NCBI GenBank assembly: GCA_017302715.1
Contig: JAFLCD010000013.1
Location: 25,748-67,779, forward strand
Reading direction: 5' to 3'
Length of the DNA: 42,032 nt
From: Deltaproteobacteria bacterium
GTDB lineage: Bacteria; Bdellovibrionota; UBA2394
Position 1 is the first letter of the stretch, and each line of letters starts with the position of its first letter. Made by a program: the position numbers and the translations under genes. The notes beneath the pieces were generated by a model. That model was not told where the DNA came from. It saw only the letters and a program-made list of their open reading frames with translations, and did not search any database. Of this stretch, positions 9,101-15,546 are shown one piece after another.

Positions 9101-9228
9101 TCATCAGTAAGGGCTAAAGCTTTGTAGCCAAGAGACTGCGCTTGTTCGATCATCTCTTCAGGATGAGAAGCTCCTTTTAAAAAGCTAAAACAAGATTTGG
9201 CTGCAAGCTCAGCGAATTCAAATGTCAT
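6181..9228 (-). CDS. dnaE2: Error-prone DNA polymerase DnaE2 (ImuC)
   Basis: This is the alpha-subunit-type polymerase of the ImuA-ImuB-DnaE2 mutasome, which performs translesion synthesis after DNA damage. An N-terminal PHP domain (ELAAKSCFSFLKGASHPEE, ALALTDENGFYG) is followed by the polymerase palm with GRGSAANSIICYLLEV and the metal-binding PDIDIDF near residue 365. Helix-hairpin-helix and OB-fold regions follow (VFGMVQIIQSP, FITLEDETGF). I chose the ATG at 9228 (1015 residues) over an upstream in-frame ATG at 9252. It has a purine-rich AGGGGTGAT just upstream, overlaps the imuB stop as ATGA, and matches where the family begins (MTFEFAELAAKS). It is the last gene of the imuA-imuB-dnaE2 operon and converges on fic. 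It is predicted to be LexA-repressed through the operator at 10970. Confidence 0.95.
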   Translation of the reverse strand: MTFEFAELAAKSCFSFLKGASHPEEMIEQAQSLGYKALALTDENGFYGMVRAYKKAEDLKFKAIYGVEIQIENSALLLLAKNFAGYKSICRLLSEGFKDQPKGKPLFTRKLLEEWIDPQNLKVLLPPRDFPSQDLFSFLRESFKPSQLVTRSFHPDRDQPLKKWISEEAKDLTKVWTFDPFFHQQNRFELFEVLRAIRNITPLSKLLPSPNAEHYLKPLSFFENHSIPAKWLRCGIQIAEECEFSPKEIRYRYPREWVPEGKTSMEFLKELCEAGLKTRYVEGAPLNVLAQLKEELCIVHDLEFEDYFLTVWDIVRFARSQKILCQGRGSAANSIICYLLEVTSIDPVQMNLLFGRFISRERNEAPDIDIDFEHERREEVIQYLYQKYGRHRAGMVATLITYRTKSALRDIGKALEVPVETIDLMSHRASWRERVLAPENQPPEHWRWFKLARVLKGFPRHLGQHTGGLILTADRLDEISPIEPASMQNRSVVQWDKYDIEKLGLLKVDCLSLGMLTCLRKAFELIRVHENQNLELHTIPADDPKTYEMIQQGRTVGVFQIESRAQMTMLPRLKPRNFYDLVVEVAIVRPGPLQGGMVHPYLRRRLGLEKVTYEHPKLRPILEKTLGVPIFQEQVMKMAIDVAGYTAGEADELRRAMGAWKRTGNLEKHAAEMKKRLVQNGVPEDFSIRICNQILGFGEYGFPESHAASFALLTYASAYLKAHHPAAFLCSLLNSMPMGFYPLHLLTSSFQREGLEILPVHTECSQIDHTLEKNSESLALRLGLRCIRGLQKDHMQEFIQKRTRGEFDLYIFNRDERAALAMACERDQRREAYWKALNPHQNTLELSQDSSAHFKNLNDLEHMFLDFEFTDTSLKSHPALLLKKHRWNYSLPLSALRLSQDLSKEKTSQRVRVFGMVQIIQSPPTAKGMFFITLEDETGFLNLVVKPPVYEKFKMIIQNQMALLVEGRIQNQSGYISILVEKVHTPIHSGQIQIIQKNQKTAGVESSPLPIRKFY

Positions 9229-10370
9229 TCGATCACCCCTTGGCGAAACCAATTTTGATTTTCATCCTGAAAAATCCAAATCCATCTCTGAGGTACTCTT
9301 GAAATAAAATAATCGCGGCTGTGCGCAGAACCTTTAGTGTCAAACCATGCGAGTCTCTCGGTGAACCAAATTCGCAAATCATCTGGGGGAGCGATAGGAC
9401 TAGGAACTTCTTGAATGAGCGGGCGAAAGAGTCCGTAGTTGGGAATTTGAATTTCTTTAGTAGGCTGCGTTTTTTTCCAAGAAGTTTCGGGCAAATAAGA
9501 AGGCAAAATTTCAGGAACAAAAACATCAAATTTTTCATTCAAGAGTTTTTCGCAAAGAGATTTGTATTCTAAACTTTTCGCGAGATCGTTTGAAAAAAGA
9601 GAAAGCTGAAGAGACTCGGCGCGATCGGTTGAATGAATTCGAAATAAAATTTTAGAAATGGGCGAAGAAAATTTAAGGCTTAAAACTCTTTCGTGCAGAA
9701 GTTTGAAAATCCAAAGCTGATCTCGGCTCAAAAGATAGGGATAAGTCGTCGGCAGATCAAAACCTGGATCATCTGTGGTTTCGTAGGTAACAAACTGAAG
9801 AGAGAGTTTTTCGATTTGTAAATTGGGTTCGCTTTCGCTTAGTTTTTTTAAATAATTTTCGATGGGCTCCATCAGCTCTGCACAATCAGCGCAGAGATTT
9901 TCAAATTCGTGCTCTAAATAAAAAACTTCTTTTTCGCGATACGGAATCCATTTCCAAAAAGCTTCAGCCGGTGAAATCACGCCTTGAAAAAAAAGCGCCC
10001 AAGTTTTTCCAAATCGAGCTTGGATTTCAGAAAACGGCAGCCGATTTAAATTTCCCAAGCGATCGAGGCCTAGTCTTCTTAAGATGGCGAAGGTGTCCGC
10101 GATATTTTTGGCTGAAATCTTTGTTTTAAAAAATGAATGATAAGTTTCGGCAAAAATTTTTAAATCTTGCAGCGGGCTAAAAGTCTGAAGTTGGTAGGCC
10201 TTTAAGATCGCTTTCCACAGAGAATCTCCGCAGACGTAGTCAGCACCTTCAGCTTCTTGAATGCGGACTTTCCAAAAATCATGCAGATTTTTTAGATCGT
10301 AAATATACCAATCCGCAAACCTCATTATATAAGGAGAGAATTTTAAATTTTGTGCGCTTACGACAAACAT
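9225..10370 (-). CDS. imuB: ImuB-like Y-family polymerase homologue, N-terminally shortened
   Basis: ImuB is a catalytically dead Y-family polymerase relative that connects DnaE2 to the sliding clamp. This protein has 381 residues, whereas ImuB is typically near 500. It begins at KFSPYIMRFADWYIYDLKNL, which I read as the segment after the first palm strands, so about 90-110 N-terminal residues seem absent. Helix-hairpin-helix-like LRRLGLDRLGNLNRLPFSEIQARFG (95-120) and the little-finger region follow. QLSLF at 255-259 is a canonical beta-clamp-binding motif. The gene overlaps imuA by 13 bp and dnaE2 by 4 bp. Assignment rests strongly on its place between imuA and dnaE2. No missing N-terminal part can be recovered upstream, because that DNA encodes imuA. 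Confidence 0.85.
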   Translation of the reverse strand: MFVVSAQNLKFSPYIMRFADWYIYDLKNLHDFWKVRIQEAEGADYVCGDSLWKAILKAYQLQTFSPLQDLKIFAETYHSFFKTKISAKNIADTFAILRRLGLDRLGNLNRLPFSEIQARFGKTWALFFQGVISPAEAFWKWIPYREKEVFYLEHEFENLCADCAELMEPIENYLKKLSESEPNLQIEKLSLQFVTYETTDDPGFDLPTTYPYLLSRDQLWIFKLLHERVLSLKFSSPISKILFRIHSTDRAESLQLSLFSNDLAKSLEYKSLCEKLLNEKFDVFVPEILPSYLPETSWKKTQPTKEIQIPNYGLFRPLIQEVPSPIAPPDDLRIWFTERLAWFDTKGSAHSRDYFISRVPQRWIWIFQDENQNWFRQGVIE

Positions 10371-10975
10371 AGATCAGAGCTTTTCTCTTTGAAGATTTGC
10401 AGAAGCGGAGAGGGCGAAAAACGGGGTAGATTTTTTTCTTCGCTGCCTCCTTTGGTCCACAGCAGGCGATAGTGATGATGATTTAAAGTTAAATGAGCGC
10501 GGCGATGACAAAATAAATGCGGCCGCTCATCCAGCACCAACACTTTCAGCGGATGTAGTCGCGTCAGTTTTTGTAAGAACAAACCTTCCGAAGTGTGAAG
10601 ACGTAACCCGTCTAAAATCCATCCGTCAAAAACGCGAGCTTCTAAAAGTGTGCGCCATAAAGATCTCAGTCTTTTTTTATCGGTTAATTCGAGTCCCAAA
10701 AGTTGAATTTTATTTTCTTCGGCAATTTTCCAAAGCAAAGGCGCATAGAGATTCCAACTTTGCGAAATCCAAATCACTTTTTTTGCAGGAGCCATCATCG
10801 AAAGTGCCAATCGTCGAGCTCCGTCCCCAGGTTTGGCGATGAGTTGCGTAAGATCGGCGCGCGAATGCAAGGCTTCTGACGGCAAAGAAAAGTGCGCCGG
10901 AAAATCGCTTTTCTCTAATTTTCCAAAGTTTTTTTGGAATTTCGCTTGTAGATTTTCAGGAATCTCATATACCAT
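10358..10975 (-). CDS. imuA: ImuA, RecA/SulA-like mutasome accessory protein
   Basis: ImuA is a RecA-related protein that works with ImuB and DnaE2 in damage-induced mutagenesis. The 205-residue product shows the degenerate RecA-like core without a clear Walker A: GDGARRLALSMMAPAKKVIWIS (51-72), IAEENKIQLLGLELTD, and an LLEARVFDGWILDGL segment. The start codon lies inside the palindrome at 10970-10989, and only 8 bp separate it from the divergent lexA start. No Shine-Dalgarno is visible, and no other ATG, GTG or TTG start is in frame nearby, so the mRNA may be leaderless. The identification combines weak family resemblance with a very characteristic lexA/imuA/imuB/dnaE2 arrangement. Confidence 0.87.
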   Translation of the reverse strand: MVYEIPENLQAKFQKNFGKLEKSDFPAHFSLPSEALHSRADLTQLIAKPGDGARRLALSMMAPAKKVIWISQSWNLYAPLLWKIAEENKIQLLGLELTDKKRLRSLWRTLLEARVFDGWILDGLRLHTSEGLFLQKLTRLHPLKVLVLDERPHLFCHRRAHLTLNHHHYRLLWTKGGSEEKNLPRFSPSPLLQIFKEKSSDLCLS

Positions 10976-10989
10976 ACATATGTATGGTA
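10970..10989. promoter_or_regulatory. 20-bp perfect palindrome: likely LexA operator for lexA and imuA
   Basis: TACCATACATATGTATGGTA is a perfect palindrome centred between 10979 and 10980. It contains the lexA ATG (10984-10986) and, on the other strand, the imuA ATG (10975-10973). Each TACCAT arm could also act as a -10 element (4 of 6 matches to TATAAT) for the gene that reads away from it. A repressor bound here would cover both transcription starts. LexA autorepression and LexA control of imu cassettes are established; that this sequence is the box is inference from position and symmetry. Confidence 0.8.
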
Positions 10990-11601
10990 ATCGAAAAAGG
11001 TGAATTTGAAAACTCTTTAAGCCTGCAGCAGAGGCGAGTTTTGAATTTTTTAAAGAATAGATTCTATGCTTCAGGATCTATGCCTACGTTTCGCGAGATT
11101 TGTTCCGAGATGGGGTGGTCCGCTGTGGGCAGCGCGCAGACAGTGATCAAGGCGCTCATCGAAAAAGGTTTTTTAAAGAGAGATCCGCAAAAAGCTCGCG
11201 GCTTAAGTTTGCCAGAAGCAGAAGATTTTCGTTCAGTCCCTATTCTTGGAGCGGCCCCGGCAGGAGCCCCGATCGAAGCGATTGAGTATCACCGTGGAGA
11301 TACGGTGGTTCCTGCCTTTGTTCGAGGTCATGTGTTTGCCGTTCGTGTTCAAGGCGACTCGATGATGAATGCGGGAATCGAAGACCAAGATTTGGCGATT
11401 GTAAGACAGGCCCAACATGCCGAAGACGGAGAAATCGTAGTGGCAATGGTGGAAGGGGAAGTCACCATCAAGCGCTTGAAAAAGTTAAATAAAGAGATCT
11501 GGCTGCAGCCCGAAAACTTAAAATATAAACCGAAGAAAATCACCGATTCGAGTTTTCGAATACTAGGTAAAGTGATCGGGCTGCACAGGTACTTTGAGTA
11601 A
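10984..11601 (+). CDS. lexA: SOS repressor LexA
   Basis: LexA represses DNA-damage genes and self-cleaves when RecA filaments form. The 205-residue protein has an N-terminal winged HTH (SLQQRRVLNFLKNRFYASGSMPTFREICSEMGW, with SAVGSAQTVIKALIEKGFL as the recognition part). The Ala-Gly cleavage site lies in GAAPAGAP (Ala93-Gly94). The S24 peptidase domain has the catalytic Ser126 in GDSMMNAGI and Lys163 in VTIKRL. All residues needed for autocleavage are present. The ATG at 10984 lies within the palindromic operator, and no usable start is nearby, so it is fixed by elimination. There is no Shine-Dalgarno. The gene is divergent from imuA-imuB-dnaE2, an arrangement seen in many proteobacteria. Confidence 0.96.
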   Translation: MVIEKGEFENSLSLQQRRVLNFLKNRFYASGSMPTFREICSEMGWSAVGSAQTVIKALIEKGFLKRDPQKARGLSLPEAEDFRSVPILGAAPAGAPIEAIEYHRGDTVVPAFVRGHVFAVRVQGDSMMNAGIEDQDLAIVRQAQHAEDGEIVVAMVEGEVTIKRLKKLNKEIWLQPENLKYKPKKITDSSFRILGKVIGLHRYFE

Positions 11602-11610
11602 ACGCTGGGA

Positions 11611-11638
11611 TTGACGAGTTCTCCACTAGTGATACACT
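11611..11638 (+). promoter_or_regulatory. Candidate promoter of the toxin-antitoxin pair
   Basis: TTGACG (11611-11616), a 16-bp spacer and TACACT (11633-11638) resemble a housekeeping promoter. The 8-bp palindrome CACTAGTG (11624-11631) sits in the spacer, a typical operator position for an autoregulating antitoxin. The -10 ends 6 nt before the antitoxin ATG, so the transcript may start at or next to the ATG. Confidence 0.55.
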
Positions 11639-11644
11639 TAGAGA

Positions 11645-11866
11645 ATGCCCACTAAACAGCCTCGTTTAAATGTCGTTTTGGATGCAGAGATTATGAATTT
11701 CATTGGATTGATTGCGAAGCGAGAAGATAAATCCCTTTCAGTCGTGGCCAAAGAACTTTTGGCGGACGCGATTGAGAAACACGAAGATTATCTTTTAAGC
11801 AAAATGGCAATGGAGCGTGAAACTCGTTCTAAAAAAACCATCAAGCATAAGGATGCTTGGAAATAA
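11645..11866 (+). CDS. RelB/RHH-type antitoxin
   Basis: This small 73-residue protein starts with PRLNVVLDAEIMNFIGLIA and continues with the helical KSLSVVAKELLADAIEKHED. That pattern fits a ribbon-helix-helix DNA-binding domain. A lysine-rich C-terminal tail would wrap around and neutralise the toxin. It is followed 4 bp later by a RelE-like toxin gene, the standard antitoxin-first order. Such antitoxins normally bind their own promoter, and a palindrome is present just upstream. The family assignment depends on size, fold pattern and partner. Confidence 0.8.
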   Translation: MPTKQPRLNVVLDAEIMNFIGLIAKREDKSLSVVAKELLADAIEKHEDYLLSKMAMERETRSKKTIKHKDAWK

Positions 11867-11870
11867 TCAA

Positions 11871-12149
11871 ATGCCCTATGAAATTGAATATCTTTCTGAT
11901 GTCGTTTCGGTGGATATTCCAGCCCTTCCAAAAAATCTAAAACTCACTATTCGTCGTGCCATTGAATATCGCCTCGCTCAAGATCCGGTAGGTCTTGGAA
12001 AGCCTCTTCGATATAGCTTCTTAGGGCATAGGCGATTGAGAGTAGGAGACTATCGAATCGTTTATCGAATCGACGAACACAAAAAACGCGTATTCATCGT
12101 GATGATCAAGCATCGCCGTGATGTTTATTCTTATGGGTTAAGAGAATAA
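11871..12149 (+). CDS. RelE/ParE-superfamily toxin
   Basis: The 92-residue product (MPYEIEYL, LPKNLKLTIRRAIEYRLAQDP, PLRYSFLGHRRLRVGDYRIVYRID, VFIVMIKHRRDVY) has the hallmark RelE arrangement: a basic LRVGDYRIVYRI strand followed by the C-terminal HRRDVY. RelE-type toxins cleave mRNA at the ribosome, whereas ParE relatives poison gyrase; the Arg-rich RHRDVY-like end favours RelE. I place the start at the ATG at 11871, four bases after the antitoxin stop. In-frame ATGs at 11817 and 11853 lie inside the antitoxin gene and would add residues unlike the family. The toxin is probably translationally coupled to the antitoxin. Confidence 0.88.
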   Translation: MPYEIEYLSDVVSVDIPALPKNLKLTIRRAIEYRLAQDPVGLGKPLRYSFLGHRRLRVGDYRIVYRIDEHKKRVFIVMIKHRRDVYSYGLRE

Positions 12150-12204
12150 TCGAACTTTTTAGTTTCCCTTTTTGGCCTGTTTCTTGCAGTAAATAAGCCT
12201 AGTC

Positions 12205-13572
12205 ATGGCTTCTTTTTTAAGATCATTTTTTGCAGCCTTTTTCACTCTGGGATTTTCTTTTGCTCTTACAGCTCAAAACCTTGAGCCCGCTCGTGATTTT
12301 GTAGGAGTTGCTCCGCTTGGACTTCCCACGCGCCTTCGCATCCTCGATACAAGTGCCTCTGCGATGCAATCCCGCCTCGATATTATCCGCTCGGCGCAGC
12401 GCGATTTGATCGCTTCTTATTTTATTATCGATCGAGATATTACTTCGATGGTTGGCCTGGCCATGATGCGTGAAGTTGCTCGTGAAAAAGGCATTCGAAC
12501 GCGCATTATTGCGGATTCATTTTTTCATAGGCTACCTAGGCCCCTCATGAAGCATTTAGCGGATGAAGGTGTTGAAATTCGCGAGCATCATCCATGGGAT
12601 TGGCGACATCCCATTTGGATGTTTCAACGAATGCATGACAAGCTTTTGGTGGCCGACAATCGAGATGGCGTTTTAGGCGGAAGAAACATTCAGCGAACTT
12701 ATTTTGATCTCGAAACAAGTGATGAGATTAAAAATTTCGTCGACCGCGATGTGCGAGTGACGGGAGATTTCTTAACTCCACTTGGAGTATATTTCAATAA
12801 ATTATGGGAAAGTGATCATGTTCGTTTTCCAAAAATTGCTCGCATAAGCTGGGCAAGAGCGAAAAAGGCCGAGCGAGATCTCGATGAAGCTCTCAAAAAG
12901 GCTAAAAGTTTTAGATGGTTTGATCGATCGCCCACCTATCTTGGCCCTCAAGATGATCATTCTGGAAAAATTGAAATTTTAACGAATGAGATCGAAGGCA
13001 ATAATCGAAAGATCGGAAATGTTCGAAATGCTTTAGCTCAACTCGCAAAGTCGGCAAAACAAAGTATTGTCATTGAATCTCCTTATTTGGTTCCCACCGC
13101 AGATCTTTTTCAGATTGCGCACGATGCCATCGAAAGAGGAGTGAAAATTAAAATTATCACAAGTTCCACTCAATCGAACGACGGAGTTTTACCGGCGGGT
13201 GGTTATCTGCATTTTCGAGAGGCGCTCGCAGGTTTAGGAATTGAACTTTACGAATATCAAGGGCCAGGTGCACTTCATGCGAAGTCCGCCGTCATCGATG
13301 GAAAAATTGCGATTATCGGAAGTTATAATTTGGATCCAAGATCGGCTTTTTGGAATTCAGAGCTCGCCGTTGTTTCTTATGATCAAAAAGTAGCGAATGA
13401 TTTGATAAGTTCGATGGAAGGTCATATTCAAAGATCAAAGTTGGTCGCTCACGACGGTGAGCTTATTGGTCCTTTAGATGATTTTAAAGGTCTGAGCTTT
13501 TGGAAGGCCTCTCAAATTCGCTGTGCTCGCGTCGCCGCCATGTTGAGTCCTACATTTAGAAATCAGCTTTGA
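12205..13572 (+). CDS. Exported phospholipase D / cardiolipin synthase-like protein
   Basis: PLD-superfamily enzymes cleave or transfer phosphatidyl groups. A signal peptide covers residues 1 to about 23 (FAAFFTLGFSFALTAQ). Both HKD motifs are complete: HDKLLVAD with His144, Lys146 and Asp151, followed by GVLGGRN; and HAKSAVID with His358, Lys360 and Asp365, followed by IIGSYNLDPRS. The IIGSYNLDPRSAFWNSE run is typical of cardiolipin synthase-like members. Unlike integral cardiolipin synthases it has no pair of N-terminal membrane helices, so it is more likely a periplasmic or secreted phospholipase or lipid transferase. It follows the toxin gene by 55 bp but appears to be its own unit. Confidence 0.88.
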   Translation: MASFLRSFFAAFFTLGFSFALTAQNLEPARDFVGVAPLGLPTRLRILDTSASAMQSRLDIIRSAQRDLIASYFIIDRDITSMVGLAMMREVAREKGIRTRIIADSFFHRLPRPLMKHLADEGVEIREHHPWDWRHPIWMFQRMHDKLLVADNRDGVLGGRNIQRTYFDLETSDEIKNFVDRDVRVTGDFLTPLGVYFNKLWESDHVRFPKIARISWARAKKAERDLDEALKKAKSFRWFDRSPTYLGPQDDHSGKIEILTNEIEGNNRKIGNVRNALAQLAKSAKQSIVIESPYLVPTADLFQIAHDAIERGVKIKIITSSTQSNDGVLPAGGYLHFREALAGLGIELYEYQGPGALHAKSAVIDGKIAIIGSYNLDPRSAFWNSELAVVSYDQKVANDLISSMEGHIQRSKLVAHDGELIGPLDDFKGLSFWKASQIRCARVAAMLSPTFRNQL

Positions 13573-13588
13573 TTTTTAAAAAATATTT

Positions 13589-14362
13589 CTAATAATCCTT
13601 GAGGCTAATTTCGCAATTGAGCATCAAATAGCGATCTGCGTAAGTTGACCTAGATAATGTTCCATCATAATCAGCTTTTAAAACCTCAGTCTCAGCGTTA
13701 TGAGTTCGTTCATTTTTTCCTGATATCGAAGTGTTAAAGCTATAACTAAAATTTCCAAAAATATTTTTACAATAAGCTTCACCTGATCTGACATCTTCAG
13801 CCAGGCCATATATTTTGCCTGAATAGAAAACTTGAGGATCTTGAATAGAGATCGTCGCATCGGAATTAAATAACAATTCTGTAGAAACAGGATATTTTAA
13901 TTCTTTAAGTCTATCTTTAACTAGATTGGATATTAATTTTTCATAAGCTTTCGTGAGATCTAAAGCAGGTACTTGAACGGGCTTTGAAAAAGGTTCAGAG
14001 CCGGGAACAAAAGCGCTCGTTAAATCAATCGTCTCAAGTTTATTTCGACAAACAAGAGTCTCTAAAAGAGTTTTTTCATTTGAATAGCTATCAGTACGAG
14101 TGGTGAAAGGAGTTCCGTCCTTCAAAAGAAGAACAAAGCTAATTCTATCGTTAACAGTGCGTTTGTATTCATATTGGGATGAGACGTATGTGCGGTATCC
14201 AAAAGCCCGACAGGCGCCCCAAGAAGATTCTGAATCAAAATTGCCTATTGAAAATTTTCTTCCATTCAATAAAAAAAATGGATTTACGATAGTAGAAGAC
14301 CCGTCCTCATTCTCTTTAATTTCTTGCCCCGCTCTGAATCGAATTTGAAAAGCTTCAAGCAT
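13589..14362 (-). CDS. Hypothetical protein, N-terminus uncertain (possibly 5'-truncated)
   Basis: I do not recognise the family. From the ATG at 14362 the product has 257 residues, polar, with four Cys (in GACRAFG, LVCRN, AYCKN and LNCEIS) spaced like two disulphides of an exported protein. No signal peptide is present. The frame stays open 54 codons further upstream, to a TAA at 14525-14527, and that stretch reads like protein (CPIYIYLNTQ, GQVQIAQLTDAAGNITELDPSAL) but contains no ATG, GTG or TTG. The ATG at 14362 has no Shine-Dalgarno. So either the gene lost its 5' end including a signal sequence, or it uses an unusual start. It converges on the phospholipase gene. Confidence 0.6.
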   Translation of the reverse strand: MLEAFQIRFRAGQEIKENEDGSSTIVNPFFLLNGRKFSIGNFDSESSWGACRAFGYRTYVSSQYEYKRTVNDRISFVLLLKDGTPFTTRTDSYSNEKTLLETLVCRNKLETIDLTSAFVPGSEPFSKPVQVPALDLTKAYEKLISNLVKDRLKELKYPVSTELLFNSDATISIQDPQVFYSGKIYGLAEDVRSGEAYCKNIFGNFSYSFNTSISGKNERTHNAETEVLKADYDGTLSRSTYADRYLMLNCEISLKDY

Positions 14363-14651
14363 TTTTTTTGAGAGTGCAGAAGGATCAAGTTCGGTTATGT
14401 TTCCGGCAGCATCAGTCAGCTGGGCTATTTGTACTTGACCCGCGCGGGAGGGTGAAGCTTGGGTATTAAGATATATATAGATGGGACAGGTTCCTCTGTT
14501 GTTTTGCCCCCTCGAAGTCGCAGTTTATCGATTTTTTCCCTAAAAACCCCAATAGTTTTAACCCCTTACAGCCGGACGCCTCAGGCCTAGAAATTGCATA
14601 CTTAGATACTTAAGGGATAGTTTTTTAGGTTTTTTTAGGGGGTATTTAAAA

Positions 14652-14993
14652 ATGGGAATTGATAAGGGCGATGCTTCGCTAGTGGAAGCATCCACCAGTG
14701 CTACAAATCATTCTGAAATTTCGAGTCTTGTTGAGCCAACTCCAATTGGTGAAATTCTGATGCGTCGTGGGCAACTCAGAAAATTTCAACTCGATTTTTT
14801 ACTTCAGCTTCAAAAAGCTTACAAAAAAATTGCGAAGAATTTTAAGATCGGAGAATTGCTGATCAAGCATCGCGCTTTGACTCCACTGGCGCTCACCGAA
14901 GCTCTTGCCGTTCAAGAAGAAATGCCACGCGAATCGATTACGCAAATTCTTAAACTTCTTGAAGGTGTGAATACGCAGACTAAATTAGCTTAG
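14652..14993 (+). CDS. Small stand-alone MshEN / GspE-N-like domain protein
   Basis: A 113-residue soluble protein. After a Ser/Thr-rich N-terminus it shows PIGEILMRRGQLRKFQLDFLLQLQK and then KIGELLIKHRALTPLALTEALAVQ. This internal duplication matches the pattern of the N-terminal domain of type II secretion / type IV pilus ATPases (GspE-N, MshEN), where tandem motifs of this kind can bind c-di-GMP. No ATPase domain is attached and no pilus genes are nearby, so it could be a free regulatory or adaptor module. A good Shine-Dalgarno (AGGGGG, 8-9 nt upstream) supports the ATG at 14652. Nucleotide binding is inference only. Confidence 0.7.
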   Translation: MGIDKGDASLVEASTSATNHSEISSLVEPTPIGEILMRRGQLRKFQLDFLLQLQKAYKKIAKNFKIGELLIKHRALTPLALTEALAVQEEMPRESITQILKLLEGVNTQTKLA

Positions 14994-15000
14994 CCAAAAA

Positions 15001-15546
15001 CTAAAATAAAAAACTAGGCCCGATACTTAAAACAGAATCAAAATTCATATCTCCGCCCTGAGAATTTTCTAATTTAAAAAACAAAGCCTTCAAATCAAAC
15101 CGAAGAGCTAAATAAGAAATCGGAAAATGAATCAAGAGACCTCCGCCAATGAGGCCAAAAGGTTCCTTCTTTTTGGCGATCCATAAATTTCCTGCGCCGA
15201 TAGCGGTGTAAAGATCAGAGTAAAAACCTTTTCCATCTTTGTAATCACCTAAGACAGCAGGAAGATTCCAATAGACGGCGCCATTGGCGGCAAAAAATTT
15301 ATCTCCAGCCTTAAGATTCATTCCGTTGGATCTATCGACAGAAATTTTTCCGCCTTGAACATCCGTACCAAACCAAAAAGTTTGATTGAAATGAAAAACA
15401 TACGAGATTCCACCTAGAGTCGTGGTTCGAAGAGCGTCGCCATTATAAAACGCGACATTCGGAGAAATTTCATGAGTGAGATTGGGAGATTCATGTGAAG
15501 AAAATCCAGTCAGAGATGTCCATAAACTTAAAGTAAGTAAAATCAT
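15001..15546 (-). CDS. Putative outer-membrane beta-barrel protein
   Basis: A 181-residue protein with a short hydrophobic N-terminus (MILLTLSLWTSLTGFSS) followed by alternating strands rich in aromatic residues and Gly (TLGGISYVFHFNQTFWFGTDV, AIGAGNLWIAKK, GLIGGGLLIHFPISYLALRFDL). It ends in SIGPSFLF with a terminal Phe, the usual outer-membrane assembly signal. Its size suits an eight-stranded barrel. The ATG overlaps the suhB stop as ATGA, so it is co-expressed with the phosphatase. The specific function is unknown. Confidence 0.7.
   Translation of the reverse strand: MILLTLSLWTSLTGFSSHESPNLTHEISPNVAFYNGDALRTTTLGGISYVFHFNQTFWFGTDVQGGKISVDRSNGMNLKAGDKFFAANGAVYWNLPAVLGDYKDGKGFYSDLYTAIGAGNLWIAKKKEPFGLIGGGLLIHFPISYLALRFDLKALFFKLENSQGGDMNFDSVLSIGPSFLF

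Noticed and set aside
9229-9252. Upstream ATG at 9252 for dnaE2
   Set aside because: It lacks a ribosome-binding site; the ATG at 9228 has AGGGGTGAT upstream and overlaps the imuB stop.
10921-10939. TTCCAAA-N5-TTTGGAA inverted repeat near the imuA start
   Set aside because: It lies inside the imuA coding sequence and is centred on a run of T, so chance AT-rich symmetry is enough; no partner copy near lexA.
11817-11870. Longer N-terminus for the RelE-type toxin
   Set aside because: It would overlap the antitoxin gene and adds basic residues unlike any RelE start; the ATG at 11871 fits better.
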